Below are positions 1 through 6,669 of a stretch of DNA of 15,069 nt, piece after piece. Each line of letters opens with the position of its first letter. Within the stretch, counting starts at the first letter, position 1. A program made the position numbers and the translations under genes. This stretch comes from Candidatus Omnitrophota bacterium (lineage in GTDB: Bacteria; NPL-UPA2; BS750m-G34), in contig JADHWT010000021.1 of assembly GCA_016783345.1 (NCBI GenBank), positions 1-15,069 on the forward strand, given 5' to 3'. Below the pieces are notes generated by a model that was given only the letters and a program-made list of their open reading frames with translations, was not told where the DNA came from and did not search any database.

Positions 1-457
1 GACCTATCTCTATCACGCTATAGTCAGCGGCCAGAGGCAGGTAGTCAATGACATTGGGGTTGGTCAGGGTATTGGCTAATTTATTAGCTATCTCTCTCTC
101 AGGGAAGATTATCTCGCTTGCGCCAATCATATTCAGCACCTTGGCCTCTGCATCTGAAGATGCCTTGACAATTATATTTTGTATCTCAAGTTCCTTGAGA
201 TAAAGCGTGGTCATTATACTCGCCTCTATCTTGTCTCCGAGGCTGACCACTACTACATCTATATCTGATGTAATCAGTTGTGACAGGACCTCTTTTTTAG
301 TAGCGTTTGCTACGACTGCCTGAGTGACCTTGTCCTTTATAAGTTCTATCTTGGACCCGTCTCTATCTATTGCCAGGACATCATTACCTTTTTCATAGAG
401 AAGTGTCGCCACCTGATAACCAAAATTACCTAATCCGATAACTACATATTGTCCCAT
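1..457 (-). CDS. ktrA: KtrA/TrkA-family K+ uptake regulatory (RCK) subunit, 3' end cut by window edge
   Basis: The first 152 codons are visible. The protein begins MGQYVVIGLGNFGYQVA, a Rossmann nucleotide-binding fold with GLGNFG as the GxGxxG loop and an acidic residue at the end of the second strand (LAID). It continues through the typical RCK landmarks VVSLGDKIEASIMTTLYLKEL, KASSDAEAKVLNMIGA and IIFPERE. In this family the cytoplasmic subunit forms a ring that binds nucleotide (ATP/ADP or NAD(H)) and gates the membrane subunit. The start at 457 has a perfect Shine-Dalgarno, AGGAGG, 6 nt upstream. It is the second gene after ktrB, 53 nt downstream on the same strand, so the two are very probably one operon. 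The C-terminal RCK_C domain lies outside the window. Family assignment is secure; the choice of KtrA over TrkA rests on the short single-domain start and the KtrB-sized partner. Confidence 0.93.
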   Translation of the reverse strand, partial: MGQYVVIGLGNFGYQVATLLYEKGNDVLAIDRDGSKIELIKDKVTQAVVANATKKEVLSQLITSDIDVVVVSLGDKIEASIMTTLYLKELEIQNIIVKASSDAEAKVLNMIGASEIIFPEREIANKLANTLTNPNVIDYLPLAADYSVIEIG

Positions 458-463
458 AATTTA

Positions 464-469
464 CCTCCT
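464..469 (-). promoter_or_regulatory. Strong Shine-Dalgarno site of ktrA
   Basis: AGGAGG on the minus strand, 6 nt before the ktrA ATG at 457. It fixes the start. It contrasts with ktrB, which has no such site. It lies 5 nt after the base of the intercistronic stem-loop at 475-507. Confidence 0.85.
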
Positions 470-474
470 AATGA

Positions 475-507
475 GTCCACAACTTAGCCAATCTAAGTTG
501 TTTGGAC
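475..507 (-). promoter_or_regulatory. Intercistronic stem-loop between ktrB and ktrA
   Basis: On the plus strand ACAACTTAG (479-487) and CTAAGTTGT (493-501) are perfect 9-bp arms around a 5-nt loop CCAAT. The stem extends with GTCC (475-478) and GGAC (504-507) across a TT bulge, giving 13 pairs. On the transcribed minus strand it begins 3 nt after the ktrB stop and ends 5 nt before the ktrA Shine-Dalgarno. No U-tract follows, so it is not an intrinsic terminator. An mRNA stabiliser, a processing site or a modulator of ktrA translation is more likely; which one is inference. Confidence 0.6.
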
Positions 508-510
508 GAA

Positions 511-1827
511 TTACCCCGTCATAATATTTTCTGATGGATATTGATACAATATTTTTTTCTGCCTCGCCATAAAAAATGCCGTAAGAGTTATAGGCCCTAA
601 CTTCCCGGCATACATCGTAATTATAATAAATATTTTTCCTAAAGTAGAAAGTCTTGGGGTGAGGCCTTTAGAGAGTCCCACTGTGGCAAATGCTGAAATT
701 GTCTCAAAGAGGGTATCTAAAAATTTCCCTTTCTCTACCATAAGCAGGAGAAATGTTACTAAGAGGATTAGAAATAACCCCAGGGTAATAATGAGCAGAC
801 TCCTCTCGACACTCTCGCGCTTTATAGCGCGTTTAAAAAAATGGACCTGGTCCCTCTGCTTGAGTTTTGAAATTATATTTTTAAAAAATATAGCCGCGGT
901 GGTTGTCTTTATTCCTCCGCAGGTAGAGCCGGGTGAGCCTCCGATAAACATTAAACACATAAGTATAAAGACCGTTGCCCCTCCCAGGTGCCCTACAGGG
1001 ATAGTATTAAAACCAGCAGTCCGGGTGGTTACTGATTGAAAATAAGACGCGAGGATTTTTCCTTTTAAGGAAAGCGGGGCAAGGCTGTTGCCGTATTCTA
1101 AGAAAAATATAAAAAGAGCGCCTGTAATGATTAAAGATATTGAAGTAGAGAGGACAATCTTTGTCTGGAGTGAAAACGGGACTTTTTCGCGGCGGATTAT
1201 TTTTTTCTCCAGGTCCCACAATACTATAAATCCTAATCCGCCCAGGACGATGAGCGTGGTAACGACTAAATTGAAACCCGTATTTTCCTGGAAGCTCATA
1301 AAACTCGTCCTGTATAAGGAGAAACCAGCATTGCAGAAGGCGGAGATCCCGTGAAATACGGAGCTGAATATAGCATTGTTCTCGGTCTCTTTCAGGATCA
1401 TAAAAAGAAGACCTATCCCTGCGGCCTCGATGATTAATACCCATTTAACTATGGTGCGCAGCAGAGAGCCGATATCGCGCAGAGGAAACTGTGTTAGAGA
1501 TTGCTGGAGGATAAGGCGGCCCTGGAGGGTGAGCTTCCTGGTAAAGAGAAGCACAAAGAGAGTGGAGAAGGTCATTATGCCGAGCCCGCCGAGCTGGATC
1601 AGGCACAGGATAATTATCTGGCCGAATCTGGTAAAATCACTGCCGGTATTTAATACTATCAGCCCTGTGCAGGAGGTCGCGGAGGTAGCAGTAAAGAATG
1701 CGTCAATAAAACTTAACTCATTGTTTACGCGTGAAGGGCCGAGATAGAGAGTTACAGCCCCGGATAAAATAAGGAGCGCAAAACTTAAAGGTATAATAAT
1801 CGCCGGCCTTGTCAATATCCTTTTCAT
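511..1827 (-). CDS. ktrB: KtrB/TrkH-family K+ uptake membrane subunit
   Basis: This is the inner-membrane K+-translocating subunit of a Ktr/Trk system, about 438-440 residues, the usual KtrB size (TrkH is nearer 480-500). Four pore-loop repeats are visible, each with its filter glycine (numbering from an upstream Met at 1833): ATSCTGL (G57), FCNAGFS (G170), RTAGFNT (G274) and FATVGLS (G386). The Gly- and Ser-rich segment GGSPGSTCGG near residue 300 matches the intramembrane gate loop of KtrB. The conserved basic residue of the last helix is Lys (GKLGP, K411) instead of the commoner Arg. Two in-frame ATGs exist, at 1833 and 1827. The -10 box TAGAAT (1839-1834) abuts the first, so the second, 6 nt downstream of the box, is preferred and would be leaderless. 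It is followed by ktrA and is divergent from the sigma-54 activator gene. Confidence 0.92.
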   Translation of the reverse strand: MKRILTRPAIIIPLSFALLILSGAVTLYLGPSRVNNELSFIDAFFTATSATSCTGLIVLNTGSDFTRFGQIIILCLIQLGGLGIMTFSTLFVLLFTRKLTLQGRLILQQSLTQFPLRDIGSLLRTIVKWVLIIEAAGIGLLFMILKETENNAIFSSVFHGISAFCNAGFSLYRTSFMSFQENTGFNLVVTTLIVLGGLGFIVLWDLEKKIIRREKVPFSLQTKIVLSTSISLIITGALFIFFLEYGNSLAPLSLKGKILASYFQSVTTRTAGFNTIPVGHLGGATVFILMCLMFIGGSPGSTCGGIKTTTAAIFFKNIISKLKQRDQVHFFKRAIKRESVERSLLIITLGLFLILLVTFLLLMVEKGKFLDTLFETISAFATVGLSKGLTPRLSTLGKIFIIITMYAGKLGPITLTAFFMARQKKILYQYPSENIMTG

Positions 1828-1833
1828 GGACAT

Positions 1834-1862
1834 ATTCTAACACAAATCTTTTTATTTGAAAA
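1834..1862 (-). promoter_or_regulatory. Putative sigma-70 promoter of ktrB-ktrA (extended -10)
   Basis: On the minus strand TTTTCA (1862-1857, 4 of 6 matches to TTGACA) is followed after 17 bp by TAGAAT (1839-1834), preceded by TG in TGTTAGAAT. The -10 ends 6 nt before the ATG at 1827, so the transcript would start at or next to the start codon. The -35 overlaps the -35 of the divergent activator promoter on the other strand. Confidence 0.55.
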
Positions 1863-1884
1863 GAGATTTATATTTTGTTATAAT
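1856..1884 (+). promoter_or_regulatory. Near-consensus sigma-70 promoter of the sigma-54 activator gene
   Basis: TTGAAA (1856-1861), a 17-bp spacer, then TATAAT (1879-1884) with an extended TGT before it. The -10 ends 5 nt before the GTG at 1890, so the expected transcription start falls on or beside the start codon. No Shine-Dalgarno is present. The activator gene would thus be made constitutively from a leaderless mRNA. Confidence 0.7.
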
Positions 1885-1889
1885 AATTT

Positions 1890-3878
1890 GTGGATAAATC
1901 TGCCAGTATCTTCAATGCCTGGAAAAAATATATAGATAGCGGTATTGAAGCAGGTGAAGTCGTGGGCCAGGTTATTATGGATTCCTGGACAAGATGCCGT
2001 AAAATAGGAATTGATCCTTATAAGAGTAAGATTAAATTAGAGCCGGATGATGCCCTTAAAGTAAAAAAGGAATCCAGCCGTATATTCATAGATATAATCG
2101 CTCCTTATATAAATGGACTTAAGGCCAATGCGCCGGATATGGATGTTCTGATAGGTCTTTTTGACTGCGAAGGGAAGCTAATATATATAGATGGAGATAA
2201 AAGGGTCTTAGAGGCAGCCACGGCCTTAGGGATTAAGGATGGTGCGGATCTCTCCGAGGAATCAGCAGGGACCAATGCCATAGCCATAGCGATGAAGCGG
2301 AATGGGCCAGTAATGGTTTTGGGGTACGAACATTTTTGCAGGGATTTACATATTTTTAACACGGCATCAACTCCAATATTTAATACTGAAGGAGGCGTAG
2401 ACATCATCCTCGGGCTGATAGCTTTAAGAATAGCCAGCAACATGTCTTATTTAATGACTACGCTTACCAGTACTGCCTTCTTTATGCAAAGGGCGATGAG
2501 ATTGGGAAGGATTTCACCCACGCTGGAGGGCTATTCCCGGCTCATCAAAGAAATTTTTGAAGAGTCGAAGGATGCGGTATTTGTAATAACAAAGGGCGGA
2601 TACATTAAACATATGAACCCTGAAGCCATTAAGATGCTCGCTGTTGATAATTACATACAACTCAAAGAATCTTTTGAGAGCCTTCTCAAGATAAATCCTT
2701 CTTTAGTTAAGTTATTACAAGAAGACAGAGAGATACCTGAGGAAATACCTGTTAGCATCAGTACCCCTGCTTACTCTTTTAAGGCTATCGCCTACCTTAA
2801 GTTACTCTTTTCCAAGAAAAACGAGCCTATAGGTGCGGTAATAAAGTTTCGCAAGGTCAGCAGTAAAGAGAGATTTATAAAAAAGGCAGCCCAGGTTAAA
2901 TATAGAGTTGAGGATATAATAGGAGAAAGCCCTTCTATGAAGAAGGCCATTGCCATGGTTAAAAAAGCAGCAGAGACCTCAAGCAATGTGCTGATTGAGG
3001 GCGAAAGTGGGACAGGCAAAGAGATGTTTGCTCAGGCCATACATAATGCCAGCGACAGGACAGACCAGCCTTTTGTAGTGGTAGATTGTGCGTCTATACC
3101 AAAAGAACTTATTGAGAGCGAATTATTTGGCTATGAAGCAGGGTCCTTTACCGGTGCAAAGAAAGAAGGGGAAGAGGGGAAATTTGAGGCTGCCAATGGA
3201 GGCACCATATTGTTAGATGAAATAGGGGATATGCCTTATGAGTTCCAGTCAAGGCTCTTACGCGTGCTGGAGAATAGAACTGTCACCCGTATTGGTAGTA
3301 ATAAAGAGATCTTAATAGATATAAGGGTTATTGCCAATACGAGCAAGAAACTTATGGAAATGGTAGAAAAAAAAGAATTTCGGGATGACCTCTATTATCG
3401 ATTAAGCGTTATCCAGATAAAGATCCCCTCTCTTAGAGAGCGGCCGGAAGATATTTTTCTCCTCATGGACCATTTTATTTCTTATTTTAATGAAACAATG
3501 GGGATGAAGGTAAAAGGGATTGAACCCTCACTCAAGGAACGTCTTCTTCTCTGCGATTGGCCAGGTAATGCCCGGGAAATAAGAAATATGATCGAACATG
3601 CCGTTGGGTTTGGGGTAGAAGAGGAAGGACTTATTTCCTGGCAGCATCTTTCCGATGACCTGCGGGAAAGCCTGCTCTACAAGACTCCTAAGGCAGGTGA
3701 GGTGAAGAAAGAAGATTTTTTAGCGGAGGAAAAAGAAAAGGTATTAAATTCCCAGAAAGATATATATATCCGCGCTATAGAACTTTCAAAAGGGAATATG
3801 AGTAAGGCTGCTTCTATCTTAGGAGTTAGCCGCGCTACCCTTTATCGAAAACTTGCCCTTCTTGGGATAAAAAAGTAA
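1890..3878 (+). CDS. Sigma-54-dependent transcriptional activator, AcoR/DhaR type (GAF-PAS-AAA+-HTH)
   Basis: A 662-residue bacterial enhancer-binding protein. The N-terminus carries the AcoR-family signature VIMDSWTRCRKIGIDP (28-43). A GAF-like sensor domain follows, ending in the family motifs SAGTNAIAIA and GYEHFCRDLHIFNTASTPIF (125-164). A PAS-like domain spans about 218-330. The AAA+ domain (about 341-570) has Walker A GESGTGKE (371-378), the sigma-54 contact loop GSFTGA (418-423, Ser for the usual Ala), Walker B LLDEIGDM (441-448), the arginine-finger segment FRDDLYYRL (497-505) and sensor II GNAREIRN (559-566). A Fis-type helix-turn-helix, MSKAASILGVSRATLYRK, ends the protein. The family couples ATP hydrolysis to open-complex formation by sigma-54 RNA polymerase. 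The GTG start is supported by the promoter spacing and by the family-like N-terminus. The next gene has a -24/-12 promoter, its likely target. The ligand is unknown; relatives sense acetoin or dihydroxyacetone pathways, but the context here does not suggest either. Confidence 0.95.
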   Translation: MDKSASIFNAWKKYIDSGIEAGEVVGQVIMDSWTRCRKIGIDPYKSKIKLEPDDALKVKKESSRIFIDIIAPYINGLKANAPDMDVLIGLFDCEGKLIYIDGDKRVLEAATALGIKDGADLSEESAGTNAIAIAMKRNGPVMVLGYEHFCRDLHIFNTASTPIFNTEGGVDIILGLIALRIASNMSYLMTTLTSTAFFMQRAMRLGRISPTLEGYSRLIKEIFEESKDAVFVITKGGYIKHMNPEAIKMLAVDNYIQLKESFESLLKINPSLVKLLQEDREIPEEIPVSISTPAYSFKAIAYLKLLFSKKNEPIGAVIKFRKVSSKERFIKKAAQVKYRVEDIIGESPSMKKAIAMVKKAAETSSNVLIEGESGTGKEMFAQAIHNASDRTDQPFVVVDCASIPKELIESELFGYEAGSFTGAKKEGEEGKFEAANGGTILLDEIGDMPYEFQSRLLRVLENRTVTRIGSNKEILIDIRVIANTSKKLMEMVEKKEFRDDLYYRLSVIQIKIPSLRERPEDIFLLMDHFISYFNETMGMKVKGIEPSLKERLLLCDWPGNAREIRNMIEHAVGFGVEEEGLISWQHLSDDLRESLLYKTPKAGEVKKEDFLAEEKEKVLNSQKDIYIRAIELSKGNMSKAASILGVSRATLYRKLALLGIKK

Positions 3879-3894
3879 TATTGCGCTTCAATTG

Positions 3895-3928
3895 TCTCAA
3901 TAATGATAAACTTGTATCATAATTGAGA
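3895..3928 (+). promoter_or_regulatory. Inverted repeat, candidate enhancer (UAS) for the sigma-54 activator
   Basis: Arms TCTCAATAATGATA (3895-3908) and TATCATAATTGAGA (3915-3928) are complementary at 13 of 14 positions around a 6-nt centre AACTTG. The centre lies about 160 bp upstream of the predicted start of the sigma-54 promoter, a normal distance for an enhancer-binding protein, and 17 nt after the activator stop codon. No T-tract follows, which argues against a terminator. The activator has a Fis-type HTH that would bind a dyad as a dimer. The binding itself is inference. Confidence 0.6.
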
Positions 3929-3993
3929 ATTTCTGTAATATGCTCCCTCATAATAATCACACACTTAATCAGTTCATAATTTTTCGCCGTTTT

Positions 3994-4020
3994 GTAACTC
4001 TTTAAACAGCAAGAAGTTAC
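3994..4020 (+). repeat. Short inverted repeat between candidate enhancer and sigma-54 promoter
   Basis: GTAACT (3994-3999) and AGTTAC (4015-4020), 15 nt apart, with further imperfect pairing on either side (TTGTAACT-CTT against AAGAAGTTACCAA). It is centred about 66 bp upstream of the predicted sigma-54 transcription start. It could be a second protein site or a chance dyad in AT-rich DNA; no function can be assigned. Confidence 0.3.
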
Positions 4021-4045
4021 CAAGAATTTTAAATCTTTTTGTATA

Positions 4046-4062
4046 TTGGCACATATCTTGCT
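4046..4062 (+). promoter_or_regulatory. Sigma-54 (-24/-12) promoter of the exporter operon
   Basis: TTGGCAC, five bases (ATATC), then TTGCT. This matches the sigma-54 consensus TGGCAC-N5-TTGCW at every defined position, with exactly 10 bp between the invariant GG (4048-4049) and GC (4060-4061). The transcription start is expected near 4073, giving a leader of about 13 nt before the ABC exporter ATG at 4086, which has no clear Shine-Dalgarno. The gene immediately upstream encodes a sigma-54 activator, which strongly supports function. Confidence 0.85.
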
Positions 4063-4085
4063 ATTTAGATAGTGATATCCTTAAA

Positions 4086-5822
4086 ATGAAAAACAAATCC
4101 AATTTCTTTCGTTTGCTTATAATCTTCCTAAAGCCATACTGGAAGCTGGAAGTAGTGGCCTCCCTGTGCCTCATAGTTATGGCGCTTATGGCCCTGGCAA
4201 TACCCTGGCTTATAAAGTTTGTAGTTGATGAGGTAATAATAGGTAAAAACTTTCAACTTTTAATCGTCATTTTATTAGGTATGGCATTAATATATGCCTT
4301 CCGGCAGATTTTCTTTTTTTTAAGTCATTATCTTGTCTATTACGTAGCAGGAAAAGCCATTTTTAACATACGAAATAAACTTTTCCGGCACCTTCAGTAT
4401 CTTTCTATAAAATATTATGATAAGCGAAAAGTCGGTGAGATACTTACCCGGGTTATAAGTGATGTATCTGCTATTCAACAGCTCTTTATATCCGGGGTTG
4501 TAACCCTGGTTTTGCCTGCCTTCACCTTGTTAATGGCTCTTGCTATTATGATTTATATCAACTGGAAGATTACCTTAATAGCCATGTTTGTTTTGCCTAT
4601 GTATGTCTGGTGTTTCTTCCACTATCGAAAAAGAATACAGGATGCCTCTTTTCTGGTGAGGGAGAAGATATCAGAGATGAGTGGTAAATTGAGTGAGGTC
4701 ATATCAGGCGTAAGGGTGGTAAGATCATTTACCGCGGAAGGACATGAGTGCCACCAGTTTAGCTCGCATAACAACGGTCTCTTTAATCGTCAGTTCGGCT
4801 GTAATATGTTAGGGGTTTATCTATGGATGATCGCCGATGTCCTTGGGGGTGCAGGCACATGTATGATTCTCTACTTCGGGGCATATAGCGTGATAAGAGG
4901 ATCAATGAGCTTAGGAGAGCTTATAGCATTCTTAAGCTATACAGGGATGCTTTACAGTCCTATTGTCCAACTTACCTCATTAAGTAATATCATTAACCAG
5001 GCCATAGCCGGGGTGAACAGGATCTTCGAGGTTCTGGACACAAAAGGAGAGGAGAAGAGGGTGCGGTCTGGTGTCAGCTTAAATGGAGTCAAAGGACGTA
5101 TTCTTTTTGATCATGTATCATATAGTTATGACCGCAAGGTGCCGGCACTAAAGGATATCTCTTTTGAAGTCCTCCCCGGCGAGGTAGTTGCCTTGGTTGG
5201 TCCCAGTGGCTGCGGCAAGAGCACTTTGATAAATCTTCTCTTGCGGTTTTATGACCCTACTGGAGGCAAGATCTACTTAGATGGTTATGATGTCGCCCAG
5301 GTTGACCCGCGTTCTATACGGGAGACAACTGGAATAGTTCTCCAGGAGGTATTTCTCTTCAGCGGGAGCATTGAGGAGAATATTCGCTATGGCCATCGAG
5401 ATGCTACCCGTGATGAAGTAATATCCGCAGCTAAGGCAGCTAATGCGCATGATTTCATTATGCGCCTGCCACAGGGTTATGCCAGGGAACTTCAGGAAAG
5501 AGGGGGAGGGTTATCCGTGGGTGAACGTCAGAGGATAGCTATAGCCCGGGCTATCCTGCGCGATCCTCGCATACTTATTTTTGATGAGGCGACCTCGGCC
5601 CTCGATTCTCGTTCGGAAAAGGTTGTGCAAGTTGCCTTAGAAAATGTATCGAAGGGGAGGACAACCTTTATCATCGCCCACCGGCTTTCCACAATAATAC
5701 ATGCTGATAAGATTGTAGTTATGGAGCAGGGCAGGATTCTGGAGATGGGAACGCATGAGCAGTTGTTCTCAATGGACAATCTTTATCGCGAACTATGTGA
5801 GGCTCAATCAATAAATGTATAG
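4086..5822 (+). CDS. ABC exporter, fused membrane and ATPase domains (MsbA/LapB-like type I exporter)
   Basis: A 578-residue half-transporter, likely a homodimer in the inner membrane that uses ATP to drive export. Residues about 12-315 form the six-helix exporter domain (ABC_membrane type), with the coupling-loop region around YYDKRKVGEILTR (110-122). The ATPase domain (about 338-575) is complete: Walker A GPSGCGKS (372-379), Q-loop Q420, signature LSVGE (476-480, instead of LSGGQ), Walker B ILIFDEA (496-502) with catalytic Glu501, D-loop SALD and switch His532. There is no N-terminal C39 peptidase or C39-like domain, so it is not an obvious bacteriocin or RTX-type exporter. It is the first gene of an operon with a fusion protein and a TolC-like channel, which makes a trans-envelope export role likely. 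Substrate unknown: lipid, glycan, peptide or drug are all possible. Confidence 0.93.
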   Translation: MKNKSNFFRLLIIFLKPYWKLEVVASLCLIVMALMALAIPWLIKFVVDEVIIGKNFQLLIVILLGMALIYAFRQIFFFLSHYLVYYVAGKAIFNIRNKLFRHLQYLSIKYYDKRKVGEILTRVISDVSAIQQLFISGVVTLVLPAFTLLMALAIMIYINWKITLIAMFVLPMYVWCFFHYRKRIQDASFLVREKISEMSGKLSEVISGVRVVRSFTAEGHECHQFSSHNNGLFNRQFGCNMLGVYLWMIADVLGGAGTCMILYFGAYSVIRGSMSLGELIAFLSYTGMLYSPIVQLTSLSNIINQAIAGVNRIFEVLDTKGEEKRVRSGVSLNGVKGRILFDHVSYSYDRKVPALKDISFEVLPGEVVALVGPSGCGKSTLINLLLRFYDPTGGKIYLDGYDVAQVDPRSIRETTGIVLQEVFLFSGSIEENIRYGHRDATRDEVISAAKAANAHDFIMRLPQGYARELQERGGGLSVGERQRIAIARAILRDPRILIFDEATSALDSRSEKVVQVALENVSKGRTTFIIAHRLSTIIHADKIVVMEQGRILEMGTHEQLFSMDNLYRELCEAQSINV

Positions 5823-6669
5823 AAAAAAAGGGCATACAAAAAAGCCCGATATTAAAAAGATTCGCAAGCTTTTGCCATTATTTGGCATAGTCTCATGCCT
5901 GTTTATTGTTCTTACGAGCCTTTTGCTCTATATAGGAAAGATAGATAAGATGGTCCTCTGCCACAGCCTTTTTGAGCCCTATCCTAAGATAGAAGCAAAG
6001 GCTACTATCAAGGATACCGTGGTAGATAATATTTTAGTAGAGGTGGGAGAAAAGGTAAGAAAATGGCAGGCCCTTATGTGTTTGAAGGACCAGGAACAAA
6101 TCTATGAAAGGATAGAACAATTAAAAGAAAGATTGAAACTGGCCAATATAGATCTTGAAAGGTTGAGGCGGCTCTCTGATAAAGGATATGTAGCTACAAG
6201 GGATAGAGAGGAGGCAGGGTTAAAGATTAAGATATTGGCCCAAGATTTGAAAGCCCTTCAGAAAAGGGTAAAGGCTCTGGTAATTGCTGCTCCTTCTACA
6301 GGCACGGTGGTGGGGATACTGGTCAAGGCAGGGGATCAAGTAGATATAGGACAAGAACTTGTGATTCTGGCTTGCTCTGAGGAAAGGGCTGTTCGGATAT
6401 GGATTAAGGAAGAGGATAGCGCTGAAGTTAAGCTGGGTCAGAAGGTCAGGATCTACAGCCGGATATTTTACTACCGCAGGTACGGTGTTGCCCTGGGCAA
6501 GATCATGAAGATTGAGCCTTATCCGAACATAAAAGATGGGAAAAACTATGTAGAGGCAGTGGCGCAGATTACAGAATCTCCTTTTCCTATAAAAGTTGGC
6601 TCCCACGCAGAGGCCAGGATTATAATCAAGCGCTCTTCAATTTTAAAATTGTTGTTCAGGTTAGAGTGA
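5815..6669 (+). CDS. HlyD/AcrA-type membrane fusion protein of the exporter
   Basis: A 284-residue periplasmic adaptor that would bridge the ABC exporter and the outer-membrane channel. A basic N-terminus is followed by one membrane helix (about 19-41, IVSCLFIVLTSLLLYI). Next come the first half of a biotinyl-lipoyl domain (about 60-90, VDNILVEVGEKVRKWQALMCL), a short alpha-hairpin (about 92-152, rich in Glu, Lys, Leu and Arg), the second lipoyl half (about 155-186, APSTGTVVGILVKAGDQVDIGQEL) and a beta-barrel domain (about 190-275). The hairpin is much shorter than in HlyD, which fits an AcrA/MacA-like adaptor. Its ATG overlaps the end of the ABC gene by 8 nt (ATGTATAG), indicating translational coupling. 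It ends one base into the next start. Confidence 0.88.
   Translation: MYRKKGHTKKPDIKKIRKLLPLFGIVSCLFIVLTSLLLYIGKIDKMVLCHSLFEPYPKIEAKATIKDTVVDNILVEVGEKVRKWQALMCLKDQEQIYERIEQLKERLKLANIDLERLRRLSDKGYVATRDREEAGLKIKILAQDLKALQKRVKALVIAAPSTGTVVGILVKAGDQVDIGQELVILACSEERAVRIWIKEEDSAEVKLGQKVRIYSRIFYYRRYGVALGKIMKIEPYPNIKDGKNYVEAVAQITESPFPIKVGSHAEARIIIKRSSILKLLFRLE

Noticed and set aside
1007..1444. Minus-strand 145-codon frame inside ktrB
   Set aside because: It is a shifted-frame shadow of ktrB, with an unnatural composition rich in Arg, Pro and Tyr, and the ktrB frame has full family motifs.
3895..3928. The 14-bp dyad as a terminator of the activator gene
   Set aside because: The arms are AT-rich and no T-run follows (AATTTCTG), so intrinsic termination is unlikely. 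A protein site fits better.
3835..4023. Minus-strand 62-codon frame over the end of the activator gene and the intergenic gap
   Set aside because: It has no Shine-Dalgarno or promoter, its sequence is low in recognisable features, and it lies across the regulatory dyads and the 3' end of a clear gene.
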